From Pelodera strongyloides (taxonomy: Eukaryota > Nematoda > Chromadorea > Rhabditida > Rhabditidae): a stretch of 64,000 nt of DNA. A program made the position numbers and the translations under genes. This document shows, piece by piece, positions 37,100-49,783 of the stretch (its first letter is position 1; every line of letters begins with the position of its first letter). The notes beneath the pieces are model-generated. The model was not told the origin of the DNA and made no database searches. It was given only the letters and a program-made list of their open reading frames with translations. The DNA lies in NCBI GenBank assembly GCA_036852015.1, contig JAANDG010000544.1:36509-100508 (forward strand), given 5' to 3'.

Positions 37100-37278
37100 T
37101 TAAAGCGAAATACCGGCCGGTTTTTGAAACACATCGAATAGACCAGAATTATGCAGGGTATGCAAATGAACACTAATTAGAATAAAAAAATCGAGTCAAT
37201 TCGAGCAAATTAGCATGCGAACGTACGGATGCATTTATCCACTACGCGTTTCAAAAACAGGCCGGTATTTCGCTCTAA
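37100..37278. repeat. Family A palindromic repeat
   Basis: TTAAAGCGAAATACCGGCCGG ... CAGGCCGGTATTTCGCTCTAA, 180 bases from the previous copy. Confidence 0.9.
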
Positions 37279-37662
37279 ATACCTTTGCATATATGAACAT
37301 GGATCTTGTATAGTATACAAATAATGTTTTTGAACGAGATTATTTTTATGTGTTTTCTTCTCTTATTCATGTTATTGATGTGTTTTTGATTTTCTCACAG
37401 AAAACTAGAAATGAGCTAGGAGGTTTTATTTATGGTAACATGGTACCCTAAATAATGTTGCTTTCTGTATTTTCCCTTTTTTCACATTACCGTTTATTTG
37501 AAGTTGAAATAACACTATCACTGCGTGTTTTGAAAATAGTTTATTATCTTCATGAGTCAATAATTTATCCAGTTTACAAATTTGTATAAAATGTAAAAAA
37601 TGTAAAAAAAAACATATCCTATCGATTTTCGTGATCATTTAAAATAATATTTCATTTTGTAC

Positions 37663-38144
37663 TTAAAGGGATAGGTTCACCTCGAATTGCACCTTTTTTT
37701 ATAATTTATGTTGATAGTATGACATATGACGGTCAAAATGCGAAAATTGCAGTAAATTCCCTTTGCTCCCCGTAGTAGGAGAGCTTGCTCAAAAAAAGCT
37801 AAACTACCTCGAATCTATAAAACAATTGGAGTACCGCAGCCATGGTATGTGGGAAATAGCGCAGGAGGACTGGAGGTGCAGATATTGCTGTGATAGACAG
37901 GGATGATAAAAGGGCCCTGTGTTTCCTAGCGTCTCCAGCCCGGCTGCGCTATTTCCCACTTACCATGGCTGCGGTACTCCAATTGTTTTATAGATTCGAG
38001 GTAGTTTAGCTTTTTTTGAGCAAGCTCTCCTACCACGGGGAGCAAAGGAAATTTACTGCAATTTTCGCATTTTGACCGTCATAGGTCATACTATCAACAT
38101 AAATTATAAAAAAGGTGCAATTCGAGGTGAACCTATCCCTTTAA
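37663..38144. repeat. Long foldback element, TTAAAGGGATAGGTTCACC subfamily
   Basis: 482 bases; arms over 200 bases, almost perfect (TCGAATTGCACC; GAATCTATAAAACAATTGGAG; GCCATGGTA mirrored). Termini match the 8917 family but the interior is different. Confidence 0.92.
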
Positions 38145-38380
38145 TATCGGTAGATTAGTATTGATCTACTTATTTTCGTAATTTGCGGATAAAAAATTTT
38201 CTCCTGCGTTGAATTTGAAAAAGTTGTAAAGAACATAAACATAGTGAAATCCAGTCTAATATATCTTATTTGAAAATCATCTGCAAAAAAAAAAAAATAA
38301 AATAAAATAAGAGCTAGAAAAAGGCACATACTTTGAAGAGATCAAAATTCTATCAATTACAATAGTTGCGTGTGATTTTC

Positions 38381-38554
38381 TTAAAGCGAAATACGCCGGT
38401 ATTTGAAACGCAGAGTGGACAAATGAATTCTTTCATATTTATGCTAATTTACTCGAATTTAGCTCGATTTTGTCGTCTAATTTTTGTTCATTGACATAGG
38501 ATCCATACGAATTCTGGTGTAATCGATGTGTTTCCAAAATAGGCCAGTATTTCG
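38381..38554. repeat. Family A palindromic repeat
   Basis: TTAAAGCGAAATACGCCGG ... AGGCCAGTATTTCGCG; right terminus eroded. Confidence 0.8.
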
Positions 38555-39099
38555 CGAGAGTGCATTTCTTAATTAATTAATGATAATGTTTATTGTTTAG
38601 AAAAGTTAACATTGTCAAGTGCCAGTGATTAATGAAATCATCAAACTCAAATATACCCTAACATGTTGGTGGTGTAACGACATACAAATGATTCAAAGTT
38701 CGCTCTGGCAGGTTGAGCTATGGCGGCAAACCCCGCTGCGCCGCGCTAGAGTGGCACACTAATTGCTCAGTCGACTTGGATGTAAATACAATTGCCGGGA
38801 ATCTCAGCTACGGTAACGTCTACCGTATACTAACGTCTACCGTAGAGTTGACGAGAGCGCAGACAGTTGGGAGAGACGCCGTACAGATTGCGGTAGTGGG
38901 AATAAGCCTGATGATGTGTCGCCCCACCTAAACAAGTATGCGATTTAAAAGCGAATCGTTAGCGAAGTGCTAGCGAATTGTTAGCGATCCTAAGTAAATT
39001 GATTATTATTGGTTTCTAATCATGGTTTGACAGTTTGGTACACTACTTTGCTACCATCGCATTATTGTCCCGCTTCGGTGAGTGAGTGAATGAATTGAT

Positions 39100-39101
<2 letters not shown>

Positions 39102-39140
<39 letters not shown>
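39102..39140. repeat. (GA)n microsatellite
   Basis: Uninterrupted AGAGAG run of about 38 bases. Confidence 0.95.
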
Positions 39141-39141
<1 letters not shown>

Positions 39142-40253
39142 AAAAAAGAGAGAGAAAGGGAGGACAGAAAAACGCCAATAAATATTCCGCAATACTGGTA
39201 ACTAACCATGATTTCGTGGTGAATCGCACACTTTTCGACATAGCGGCCAGACCAAAATTATGTTCGGCCGAAACACAAACAATGTACCTAAAAAAGTCAG
39301 AAATCACCAAAGAACAAATACTACTTTATTTTCCATCTTACTTACGGCAAGCTAAATCTGCGCAAAACATTGTGTGTGAACTGTAGCTAGCATTTGCATA
39401 TGTTACTTGAATGGCCGACAGTATAACAAAGAACCAAAAAGGGGTAAGAGCGCTACCTCGCGCTTAGCCCCAGTGATCAAAAGAATTCCAATGCTGGCGA
39501 CACCGAGCCATTACGAAGCGAAACAAGTGCGTGCGCTGTTATTTGCTAAAGTAACTCATGAGCAAAGTAGCGAACGCATCGTAACTCTTTACTAGGCACT
39601 ATATTTTCTTACCTAGTATTGGGCAATAGATCTGTAATAGTAAATCGATTGGTAGCTCCACAACGAAATTTATCCCAAAATCTGAACTGCGGCGCCGGTT
39701 CTTGAGCGTATTGGACAACGTAACGCTGGAAACAAGTAATGTGGTTGGTGCCGAAACAGAAAATATTTCGCAGAAATACTATTTACAGGATCTAATTTTT
39801 ATTAGAGTTGATAAGGCCACCGGGAAAATTGGCCTCCGGGAAGTTTAAAGGCCAGTTCGTCCGGCTTCAGAAATGAACCGGACCCCGGTGCACCGTTTCT
39901 GCGGATTCGGTTGATATAACCTGGTACACTTTTACTATACGCACAGTATCTGAGGCTCAGGAACGCGAAGCTAAAAGCACACCTAAATAATAGTCACCAC
40001 ATAAGTAGCACCACATAAGTGACATAAGTAGCCAGACTAGCACCACATAAGAAGCTAGACCTCCTGATTGTATCTAGCCTGTAAGTGTTTATCTCTCTAT
40101 TTTGTTTTTACGTGATTTTGTACACTTTATGGAATAAAGAGTTAATATAATAAAATCACCATTCACCATCACGATCAAGAATTTATGTGGCACACATTGT
40201 TAGCACCAAACGCTGTGACCCATTTTAAAACGCCAATTACCTCGTTTATTTTT

Positions 40254-40409
40254 TTAAAGCGAAATACCGGCCGGTTTTTGAAACACATCGAGTACACCAT
40301 CATTTTTGCGCATCTTATGCAAACGAACATAAATTAGAATAAACACTAGACCCCACGTTGCATAAGTACTTGAGATGCGTTTCAAAAACCGGCTGGTGTT
40401 TCGCTTTAA
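40254..40409. repeat. Family A palindromic repeat
   Basis: TTTAAAGCGAAATACCGGCCGG ... CCGGCTGGTGTTTCGCTTTAA; shorter centre of the TAGACCCCACGTTGCAT type. Confidence 0.9.
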
Positions 40410-40517
40410 ATTCTCACCTCAACGCCGTTATTCTTCCTGGGTGTTTTCCAGGAAATTGTAGCCGTATCGGTGCTAGTCGCTTCCACTTGTAATAGTGTGG
40501 GAACTGTGCAGGGTTCT

Positions 40518-40663
40518 TAAAGTGGTATGACAGGTGGTTTTCAAATTTTCCTCGCCGGAAACGACCAGAATGGCACATACATTTGCACATAATACATGTG
40601 AATGCAGTTTGCCGCCTGTGTTTCACGAACCGTATTTCAATGTGTGTCATGTACGCGTAGATC
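40518..40663. repeat. Family B-related palindrome
   Basis: TAAAGTGGTATGACAGGTGG ... with TTTGCACATAATACATGTG arm; right end eroded. Confidence 0.6.
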
Positions 40664-40684
40664 GGTCAACGCTTCTTTTTTTTG

Positions 40685-40685
40685 C

Positions 40686-40728
<43 letters not shown>
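40685..40728. repeat. (ATA)n microsatellite
   Basis: About 14 AAT/ATA units. Confidence 0.95.
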
Positions 40729-41781
40729 TGTTCAAGGTTGTTCAACATAGTGTTCAACGCTTATAAATTGTTCAGCAAAGGCGGCTGAAAGGAGTTGACG
40801 ACGACTTCCAAATACAAAACGATAGATAAAAAAATAAAAAAAATAAATAAATAATAAACCAACCCGTATATTCCTGACATCTAATCGGTAGACTGGAGCC
40901 AGTACGCGTTGTCGTACATAAGGAAAATTCGTATAATTGAAAGGATTTGAGACCTAAATTGATTTTTTTTTTTTGAATTTTATTATAATTTTTTTTGTAA
41001 TGGGTCTTTAGTTTAGTCTTTAGGAGAGACTTGATTTGAAAACCTGATTTTGAAAAGCAAGACCTTTAGTTACATGTGTTTGCCTCAAAACGAAAAGTTT
41101 CACGATTAATATATATGTATCAACGTCCTCTGGTTTGATGATAGTGAAGTCCTAATTGTACAGGCCTATTATTTTGTATTTGCATGATATATAATTTGAA
41201 ATTTGCTGACAAGGAATTTATGCGCTAGAAGTATAAGTCCATACAGTAGAACTAGGAGGAAAATCTAGCATCCCCGTGGCCAACACCAGTGGGCCTAATC
41301 TTCTAATTATGCTAATTATATTATACAAAAAAATATTTACCTGTTATTTTATATGCTTCAGCGTGTATGAAATCGATCATTTCCACATTGGACCTTCGTT
41401 GTGGCGTTCTAAACTTTTATTTATTTTTCTAACTACGTCGAACGATTTCTTTATTTAGGTTTTTTGGCGTAGTACTCCATTTCGCCACTCACATCAAGAA
41501 ATTTAATTCTGGGGGTTTTACTGTTGCTTAGTGACAAGCCTAAAGTAGTCATACTCTAGTTAGGTGTTTTGAGGTGTTTTGCATTCAAATTGATTGATTT
41601 ATCTATTGATTGATTTATCTTTCGTGGTATATTCAAAGCCAACGCTGATAATGAAACCAACCTCGGCTTATACGTTATCGTGTACCAATATCGTTTTCCT
41701 TCTTCGATTTTCAGTGGAGGACCCCAACGGAGGCAGACCTAAGTATTAATTCGTTTTTTTAAATATCGTTTGTTAGCCTTA

Positions 41782-44700
41782 CTAATTGTAAGAGTGAAGT
41801 TCGTAAATAGGAGGCGTACATAATTGATTCAATGAAAAACTGTTCTGTAATGGCAGGAAGCAGCGCTCCACAGCGAAAATCAGCCGGTTGATTTCAAAAA
41901 ATAAAAAATTTAAATCGAAATAACGGTCTATGTTTGGAACACATTGAGTACACCAGCACTCTTATGCAGCTTATGCAAATGAACATTAATTAGAATAAAA
42001 ATCGAGCCAAATTCGAGGAAATTTACATAAATACGTAAGAATTCAGTTGTCCACGATGCGTTTTAAAAACCGGCAGGTATTTCGCTTTACACGAAAACTA
42101 AAACAAACCGAATCTGCAGTCGCATTAAACGCAACCAGTTGTGTTGGTGGAGCTGGCGGTTCATGTGCTTGTTGACACTCTTTTGCAGCAACAACCAACT
42201 TTTGAAGGGCTGAAATTTTTTTTGTTATTTTTTATACAAGGCGGTTTTGCGGTCATGATTCCGTATTCATGTTCTAAAAGAAAAAAAATGGGATAACTTT
42301 TTCTTTTGAGACACTTTGCGCCACAAATTGTAAGGACTATGCTCTCACCTGACAGAGAAGCCATCTAACGATCTAATAATAAACGGTCATTTATTCCGTG
42401 TCACTCGACAATCAATAAATCAATAAATAGTAATAGAGTAATTAGTTTAAATAGTCATGAAATAATCGATAATCAATAAGCTATACCTCCAAGTCGTATA
42501 TGATGCAACGCGGTGACAGTTTCAAAAAGTTTCCGCATAGCTTCGCGCTTCATCGCTTCGATTCGTTTTTGTTGCACGGCTTTTAGCCATGCAAGCGGGT
42601 CCTAAAAGAGTTTTATTCTAAACAAAAAATGTCGTATAATATTTGTATAAGTATATTAATCTTAGCATATTTACTGCTATTGTTAGTTGTTGATATTGTT
42701 AGTATTAGTTACTTTATTACAAGACTGGCTTCGTCAGCGATGTTAGTGACGTGATACGCAAAATGTTTATAAAAATGTTAGTGACATACAGTAAAACAAT
42801 AAAATCTCGTATATTAAACATAGAACTTACAAATTTGCAAAGATAGTCCTGAATGAATTAAAAAATATATATTACTTGATCATTAAAGGGAGAGGCCCAC
42901 GAGAAAAAAGTTTTCCTCAATTTAATTGCACAGTATGTCCAGAATTTCAGAAATGTTACTGTGAAAACCGCATTTCTTTGCAACTCACAGAGTTATTCAC
43001 CGGCAAACAGTTCGGCCAGGTACCGTAGTCAGAAAGGTTAAAATGCGTTTTTACGGTTTATATGCATCCATTAGCATTCTTTCTCTTCATAATAATTTTA
43101 AACGAATGAAGAACTTTGCTACCATTAAAACAAGGCGTTCCCAATTACTTTAATATCCTAAAAGAGCAAAAATTGATTCTGACTACGGTGCCTGGCCGAA
43201 CAGTTTGCCGCGGAATAACTCTGCGAGTTCTAGGCGTAAAGAAATACGGTTTTCACAGTAATATTTATGAAATTCCGGACATTATGTGGAAGTAAATTAA
43301 GAAAGGCTTTTTTCTCGTGGGCCTCTCCCTTTAAAGGATCGCAGTCACTTCAAATTCGTATTTTTACTTCAATTATCCATAAACATAAAAAGGTACACAG
43401 AAAAATACATTTACTGTGTCAATTTACTGAAAATTTAACCCAGGGAAAGAAATCCCCTCGATTGTGTTTTGATAAGGTACAGTATAACAACGACAACTGA
43501 GACAGTAGAGCAGACACTTTCCCTCTTCCCCGGTTTTTCTTTGTTTTGTCATCATTGGCAACCGGCCAAGTCCCGTTGCGATTTAGAAAACACCCCATTT
43601 TGTCTAAAATCAAAACTCAACCGAAGGGATTTCTTTCCCTGTGATAAATGCTCCGTAAATCGGTATTGGAAAGGTATTTTTCTAGGTATCTTTTTATATT
43701 TATTGAAAATTGAAGTAAAAAGACGAAATTGAAATGACTGCGATCCTGTAAGATCGATTGGCAATGCCACTTATTTTCTTCGAATTTGACATAACAAATA
43801 CAACAAGTACACTGTAGATATTTAATACTAATCACCAAATATCTTTGTGATCGTGGTCTTGCTGACTTACGATACACCGTAGTGAATACACTCAAAGTGA
43901 TTCAGCTAGATTACTCTCTGGTGAACCTATGCCTTTCATTTGTGAACTTAACACTGCGGCTACGTTCTCCTTGGGGGTTTAACAGTTGACCTCACTTACA
44001 GCAATTAAATAAACGATGACTGAATAAGTCATACCGTAACTCACATCCTTATGGGCGGAGCCAAAGATTTTACGGTATTACAGTTTTGGTTACGCCCACG
44101 CTACTCAGACCCTCAGACGCGCAGCGCGGGCGTCCGTCGGATTTCAAATTTGAATTGAAAATTCGAGATACAGAGAAACCTCTTTACTGCGTCTCCGCCT
44201 TTCCCATGTTAAAAGCCATCTCGACGCGGTAACGCATTTGCGCGCTGCGCGCCTGAGAACGTAATAGATCTAGCTTTGCTTTCGGTTAACATACCTCCTT
44301 ATCCAGACGTCTGCCGAAGAAATGCAGTCGATCGATATAATATGCTCCCACAATGTCCACACAAGTGGTTGTCAGGACCAGCCCGAGAAGAATCAGAAGC
44401 AGAACCACAAGAAGCCACGATTCATTGGAAGGGACTAGGTCTATAAGGGACACTTTGTTAGTTTCTCGCTTGTTTCTCTCTCTGTCTCGCTTATTCTCTC
44501 TCTCTCTCTCGTTCTAAGAATCTATTTTTATCTCTCCATTTATCTATGTCTCTCTCATCTATCTTATCTGTCTCTCTATTTCCTCTCATCTCTCTCTCTC
44601 TCCTTTTTTCTTCTCTCCCGTCCAACCCTCGATATCTCTCATACCTCTAACATCTCTCTATCCGTCTCTACCTCTATATCTCTAAAAAGTTTGAAAATGT

Positions 44701-47700
44701 TTGCACAAAAGTTACTAGTACCTCCAAATCCAACTGTTAAAACACTCATTATAACGAAATAGACTGCATCAGAAAACGTCCACCCTTCAATCCAAGAGAC
44801 CAAATACGAGGCAAAGACTGAAGTGTTGAAAATTATAAATTATAATAATTATGAATGAAAATTCAGGATCATCCTTTATTATTTATTAATTAAGTAACAC
44901 CGAGGTGTGATAATATGATGAAGAGAAAGTATGGGGGAAATAGGGGGGGTGATATACATTCGCACCCTGAAGGGGGAAAAACATCCCCACTTGGGATTTC
45001 TGGAGGTTGTGCGGTAGGTGCGCCATTGGCGCGCCACAAATGTACTGTGTGCTCACCCCCTCCCCTTCTTCGCGACGACTTCGCACACTCCCAAAACTCA
45101 CATAAGACAAATATGTGCCAAATTATAGCTCATAGCCCTGGAAAGTGGCCATTGCCGAAAACGTTTTTTAATGGTGACTAAAGAAAACTTACAAATGTAC
45201 GAAATTAGTAGCGTGTAGACTAGTAAGAAGGGCACTTCGATAAAATGAGCCTTTTCGAGATGCGTCCAGAGGAATTCGGCAACCTGTAATAACATTTAGT
45301 AGAGGAATAAATAATTATAGTGCATATTTAGAGTGAATAGATTTTAGCCTAACTCTAACCTTATTAACGGCTAAACTGATGAAGCTTCGATGTTGCGCAG
45401 CGAACGGAAACACTGCGCGCAAACATCTAATTACTGTGATTGCTTATTTTCAAATAACGTGTACTGTTGTGAGTTGTGATCAGTTGTAGTTTGTAGTTTA
45501 CATTTTGTACTATCTCTTGTAGTTTATAGTTTAAACTTGACTACAGTACCTCTTCTTCGCCCCCAGCAATTGTAACATTATTGATTATCACCGAATCTCT
45601 CCGTCGCCTTCCCGTACGCCATCTACGGTATCTGAAATTGCGTGATTATTGATTTTTTTTTGGGCCTGACTCCTATTCCTTATATTTAGATGATCACGTG
45701 TTTCCGGGCAGCCTAGGGTAAGCATATTATAATATAACTTTTTTTATTGTTTTTTTAAGATTGGTACATCTCACCCAACCACTATGGTACTCTTTTGGTT
45801 GACGTTGCGCAGTTTTCTACAAGCCAAATACGGCTTTTTGGTGGATATTGCGTGCAGTTCTACAAACAAACGAAGAATAAGATACAAACCTCCTTTTCAC
45901 TTGGAATAATTTCTTCATGTATTCCATGTAAAGGCGGTTCATCATTTCCGTACAGAATTTGGCCTGAAATGTTTTTTTTTTTTTTGCAAGCGTGGCCTAC
46001 ACAAAACGTATAGTTTGAAGATACAGGATACGGGATGTTTTTTACATGGTATCCGAGCTAATCAGATCTTTGCAACATTTTCCCATATATACAATATCCA
46101 TGATTTCGTCAATAGTCTTTACAACTAATAATATTTTATAACCAATAATATTTTATTTACTATGTATAATATATTGTTGTACATGTTTTTCTTTATTTTA
46201 TTCTTTCATTGTGAATAAATTAGTATTAGTAGTCTGTGTTTGACGCCTCACATCACTTTGTTTTCGCTGGGCCTGACTCTTGAAAATTTTCAGTTTTGTC
46301 GGGCCTGAACCTTGAAAATATCAGAAAATATACCGTATCCGCCAGTGTTATCAAGTACAATGGTATTCCAAAAAACAGGAAAATCACACAAAACACCCGT
46401 CCTGTTAGTGAAGTCGGAGAATCGTTACCTGTAAGTAATGTAAGCAAATTATTGTACCTTTTCAGACCTTGAAGTTTTAAGGCATAACTTCTCTATGAAA
46501 GACAACTTTACTGCATAGAACACCTTTACTGCAATGAAAGGCACCTTTACTGCGTAGAAGTCATATAAACTATGCCTCCACAAACGCCGCAAACGCATTG
46601 TCAGTGCGTCCAGAGGCCATATTAACCACTCAATTCCCCTTGGGGAATCCCCCGTCTTTTTCTCTCTGTGTCTCACTTTAGAATGTTATTTTCTGTCCCC
46701 AGGGACTATTTCCCCGAGGGAATCGGAGTGGTGAATATGGCCTCAGATGAGTTTAAAGCAACGTAGATTGAGATAAATAAAGAGGGGATCATAATCATAA
46801 AGTAACTTCGCAATACTTCGTCTATTGCCTCAATGGAAATGGGGAGCTTGCCAACATCGGCTTGTGAAATAAAGTGGATCTCCACTGGAGAGGACCGACT
46901 TAACCATTTAAAGCGAAATATCGGCCGGTTTTTGAATCCTTGCGTATTTATGCTAATTTGCTCGAATTAGGTCGAATTTTGATTCTAATCAATGGTCATC
47001 TGCATAAGCTGCGTAAGAATGCTCGCGTACTCGATGTCAAAAACCGGCCGGTATTTCGCTTTAATATCAATTAAAATGTATTTTGCCTGCCTATAATAAG
47101 GTAAGTTACCGTATCCGATGGACGTCAACGTAGTGGAAGAAAAGAACACATTCCATCGGATACGACGGAGCCAAGCGTACGGCTGAAAAAAATGAAACCT
47201 TTTTATGATAAATTGGTCATTAAATGATTATAAAGCGGTATGACAGGTGTTTTTTATGTGCTAGAGAGTGGTTTTCCACCTATGCTATTGGTATATTATT
47301 GTGCGCCAGAAATGCTCAAAAGGACAGTGAATTTTTTTGCTTATAGCACATGAAAATACAAGAATTATGCAGCACACATTTCGCAGACCCATGCGTCACA
47401 ACTCGTTAAAAACAAACCACGTCATCGTCCGCAAATTCTTGTGCGATAGCATCAGTAGGTGCTGGCAAAATTTTATAAAGGTTGAAAATTTCCGTCGAAA
47501 AGGTTGTGAACGCATCAGTTGAGCCCCTTCCCGAGGCCAATATTGCAGCGAAATCGCTCTTTATCCTGAAATTGGTTGTCTAAAAATTACAGAATATTAC
47601 TTGTAAGCGAATTTTTTTAGCTTTGTTCGAAAAAGAATCGAGAAAATTTTCGGAAACAAAACTACCTGGAGCGCTTTTTATAACTTGTACAATCCATTCA

Positions 47701-48800
47701 CTGACGAAAATTGCTTGGTGCGCGACGAAAAAAAGAGGGGTCGTCCAGGTTTCGCCACGCACTTCGTGCAGTCTTTGCCAGACTCTCGCCATACCAGGGC
47801 TAGCGCATTGACTACCCTTTCGCGAAAACAGGGCGAAGATTGGGCGAAAGCGCCGCGCGCCCTTTTTGGCTGCCATTTTTCTAGGCATAACAGGCGCGCG
47901 TCTGCCGAAGACTGGGCGAAGTGCGCGGCGAAACCCTGGGCCCAACGTCAACTTGGAAAAAAACAACTTGGCCCTATCTCTATACAGTCTATACCTCTAC
48001 ACTGCAAATACTTTTCAGGTATATCTAACAATGAGCTCTTTGATTCAAATGTTTGTGCAAATTGCACAATGAAAATTAAGGCCGCCCTTAGTCAAGTTTT
48101 ATGAATTTGGATTGCAAATTAAAAATTGGGGTTGGGCGGGAATCGAACCAGCATCTTTGGTTTTCCGATGTACGCTCTTTGACATACCTATTCAATTGTT
48201 CATAGTGTTGTCGACTGTCCTCTTCGGCATATTTCACTATGCTAATCACCCAACTTCCAAATACGGCATAGCATACGGAAATGACGAATAGAGACACATG
48301 CGGAAGCGCGAGTCGGAGGACCTGAAAGGAAATTAAAGCGGTCCGGCATGATGTTTGCGAAACGTATTCAGGAAGACGACAATTCAGCGTATTATATGCT
48401 AATTGAGTTCCTATACGGTCCCTTGAAATTTACATATACACTGTTTTATAGAACTCGAAAAGCTTCAATTCACATTGTCTTACTCCTGGCTAGATGTTAC
48501 ATAGAAGTTGAAACTTAAAACGTAGATGTTGAGAAGTTGAAATATATCTGTTTTCTTGACTATTCCATAACTCACAACTCATTCGCGATGCCTTAGCCCT
48601 AACTTTTGTGCTTTGTTATTCAGTGTTGTGGTGAGCTTGTAATTCCAACCAAAGGAAACAAAGTGTGTGTTTAGCACATTTTTGTGCTTTGGCCTTACCA
48701 ATGAATCCCAGTAACTTACCAATTGTCTGGGATCTGGGGCTACCGCAAAAGCCTGTAGTAATTCGTCCGGAATACCATCTGGCGGTTTTGCCAGGTCCAT
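41782..48800 (-). CDS. Two-pore-domain potassium channel, TWK family, 380 aa
   Basis: Background K+ channel subunit that dimerises in the plasma membrane. Eleven exons (minus): 48720-48800, 48188-48321, 47418-47565, 47110-47182, 46334-46428, 45193-45283, 44722-44817, 44295-44440, 42487-42601, 42109-42209, 41782-41844; 1143 nt, phases consistent. TM1 about 33-58 ([19 protein letters not shown]). Pore 1 has filter TSIGYG 141-146. TM2 about 155-175 ([20 protein letters not shown]). TM3 about 190-212. Pore 2 has TVGFGD 235-240, ending at an exon border. TM4 about 248-273, followed by CVDIVG and the TWK-like [21 protein letters not shown]. The cytoplasmic tail is basic, then Pro/Ala-rich. The start MDLAKPP follows an acceptor and may not be the only one; an in-frame stretch RSFCARLRRNTN precedes it. 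The last exon is the weakest. Confidence 0.9.
41909..42089. repeat. Family A palindromic repeat
   Basis: TTTAAATCGAAATAACGG ... CCGGCAGGTATTTCGCTTTA; fills the last intron of the TWK gene, 20 bases from exon 42109. Confidence 0.88.
42883..43335. repeat. Long foldback element, TTAAAGGGAGAGGCCCA family
   Basis: Same family as 9421-9878 (GTACCGTAGTCAGAA, GGAATAACTCTG and TTTCTTTGCA are shared). Right TTAAA at 43331 is shared with the next element. In a TWK intron. Confidence 0.92.
43331..43751. repeat. Long foldback element, GGATCGCAGTCACTTCAAATTCG family
   Basis: TTAAAGGATCGCAGTCACTTC ... GAAATGACTGCGATCCTGTAA; arms contain CAGGGAAAGAAATCCCCTC mirrored. Related to 20191-20622. Confidence 0.88.
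44465..44680. repeat. CT-rich low-complexity tract
   Basis: TCTCTCTC blocks with interruptions in the TWK intron between exons 44722-44817 and 44295-44440. Confidence 0.9.
46908..47064. repeat. Family A palindromic repeat
   Basis: TTTAAAGCGAAATATCGGCCGG ... CCGGCCGGTATTTCGCTTTAA, 46 bases from the pore-1 exon of the TWK gene. Confidence 0.9.
47231..47408. repeat. Family B-related palindrome, eroded
   Basis: TATAAAGCGGTATGACAGGTG ... CATGCGTCACAACTCGTTAA; lies between two TWK exons and touches the donor region of exon 47418. Confidence 0.6.
47690..47955. repeat. Dispersed GC-rich repeat
   Basis: Repeated words GGCGAAG, GCGCGC and TTTCGCC; related to 1665-1835. It gives long but unsupported frames on both strands inside a TWK intron. 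Confidence 0.55.
48333..48440. repeat. Family B end, half element
   Basis: TTAAAGCGGTCCGGCATGATG ... TATTATATGCTAATTGAG; the opposite end is not recognisable. In TWK intron 1. Confidence 0.6.
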
Positions 48801-49151
48801 ATTTGTATTTCTTCGCAACCTTGCGCAAAATGATCTACTGAATTTTGCTATCAATGTTATAGTAGATGAACAGTTAAAATCTTACAAAAACGTGGACAAG
48901 ATACATCCATATGATATGGATGCAAGATACAGGAAGATGGAAAATAAGCTACTATAATTACGACTCTGGAAAGCCATATACGGTAATAAATAAAAACCGC
49001 ATAAGGAAAAGTTTAAAGTTTAATATTCAACGACAAATAACAGGAAAAGAGAGAAAAGTAAAAAAGACTGGATTAAGTTTGAGACAAATATCCAAAGGAA
49101 AAATTAGAATATTTTGAGAGAAAGTGGGCTTTTGTTATATCGAAGCATACA

Positions 49152-49334
49152 TCAAAGCGAATTCCCGGCCGGTTTATGAGACACATCTCAAGTACTTGCA
49201 TTCCTATGAATTTATGCAAAGTGGGGTCTAATTGGGGTCTAGTTTTTATTCTAATTTATATTCATTCGCATAAGCTGCATAAGAATCCTAGTGTACGCGA
49301 TCTGTTTCAAAACCCGGCCGGTATTTCGATTCAA
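49152..49334. repeat. Family A palindromic repeat
   Basis: TCAAAGCGAATTCCCGGCCGG ... CCCGGCCGGTATTTCGATTCAA, immediately followed by the ATTAGCCCG palindrome. Confidence 0.88.
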
Positions 49335-49336
49335 GC

Positions 49337-49492
49337 ATTATTAGCCCGTATTCTCGGGACGACGGAAATCTTCCGTTGGGGAACTCACTTGTATGCAAAT
49401 TTCTCGACTATCTATACTAACTGGAGGAAAAATTTGCATACAAATGAGTTCCCCAACGGAACATTTCCGTCGACCCGAGAATACGGGCTAAT
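49337..49492. repeat. Palindromic repeat, ATTAGCCCGTATTCTCGGG family
   Basis: Second copy; nearly identical to 14704-14856 including the loop CGACTATCTA.ACTA. Confidence 0.93.
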
Positions 49493-49632
49493 GTCGTGAT
49501 TGCTTAGCTTTGCTACTCACAAGCTATTTTAGGTTATTGTGTCTATCTGCTGACCGTGTAAGCAAACGGCAACATGCAATCGAGTTAAAATCGCCCGTCC
49601 GATTGTTACCAAATCTAGAAATGGAAATTAGC

Positions 49633-49783
49633 ATAAAGAGGTATGGCACGTGGATTTGAAACATATGGTGAACAACTGCCTCTTCATGTATTATATGCAA
49701 ATTACTTTTCCCGTAGTGTTGTACGAGGGAACAGTATCGAACCCTATACATTTCAAAACCACTTGCCATATCACTTTAACCGT
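49633..49783. repeat. Family B palindromic repeat
   Basis: ATAAAGAGGTATGGCACGTGG ... CCACTTGCCATATCACTTTAA with TGCAAATTAC in the centre. Confidence 0.8.

Larger units (their letters stand above)
36656..41781. other. Repeat-rich interval between inversin and the TWK channel
   Basis: The two genes converge here. Besides repeats annotated separately, 39950-40080 has short direct repeats of CACCACATAAGTAG. 38700-38960 is GC-rich with no supported exon. Weak minus-strand exon candidates lie at 39190-39395 (see findings). The rest is AT-rich with nothing recognised. Confidence 0.55.

Noticed and set aside
48127..48205. tRNA-like T-arm GGTTCGATTCCCGCC on the minus strand beside a TWK exon
   Set aside because: Only the T-arm and adjacent bases match; no convincing D-arm, acceptor or anticodon stem, and the upstream part overlaps coding sequence.
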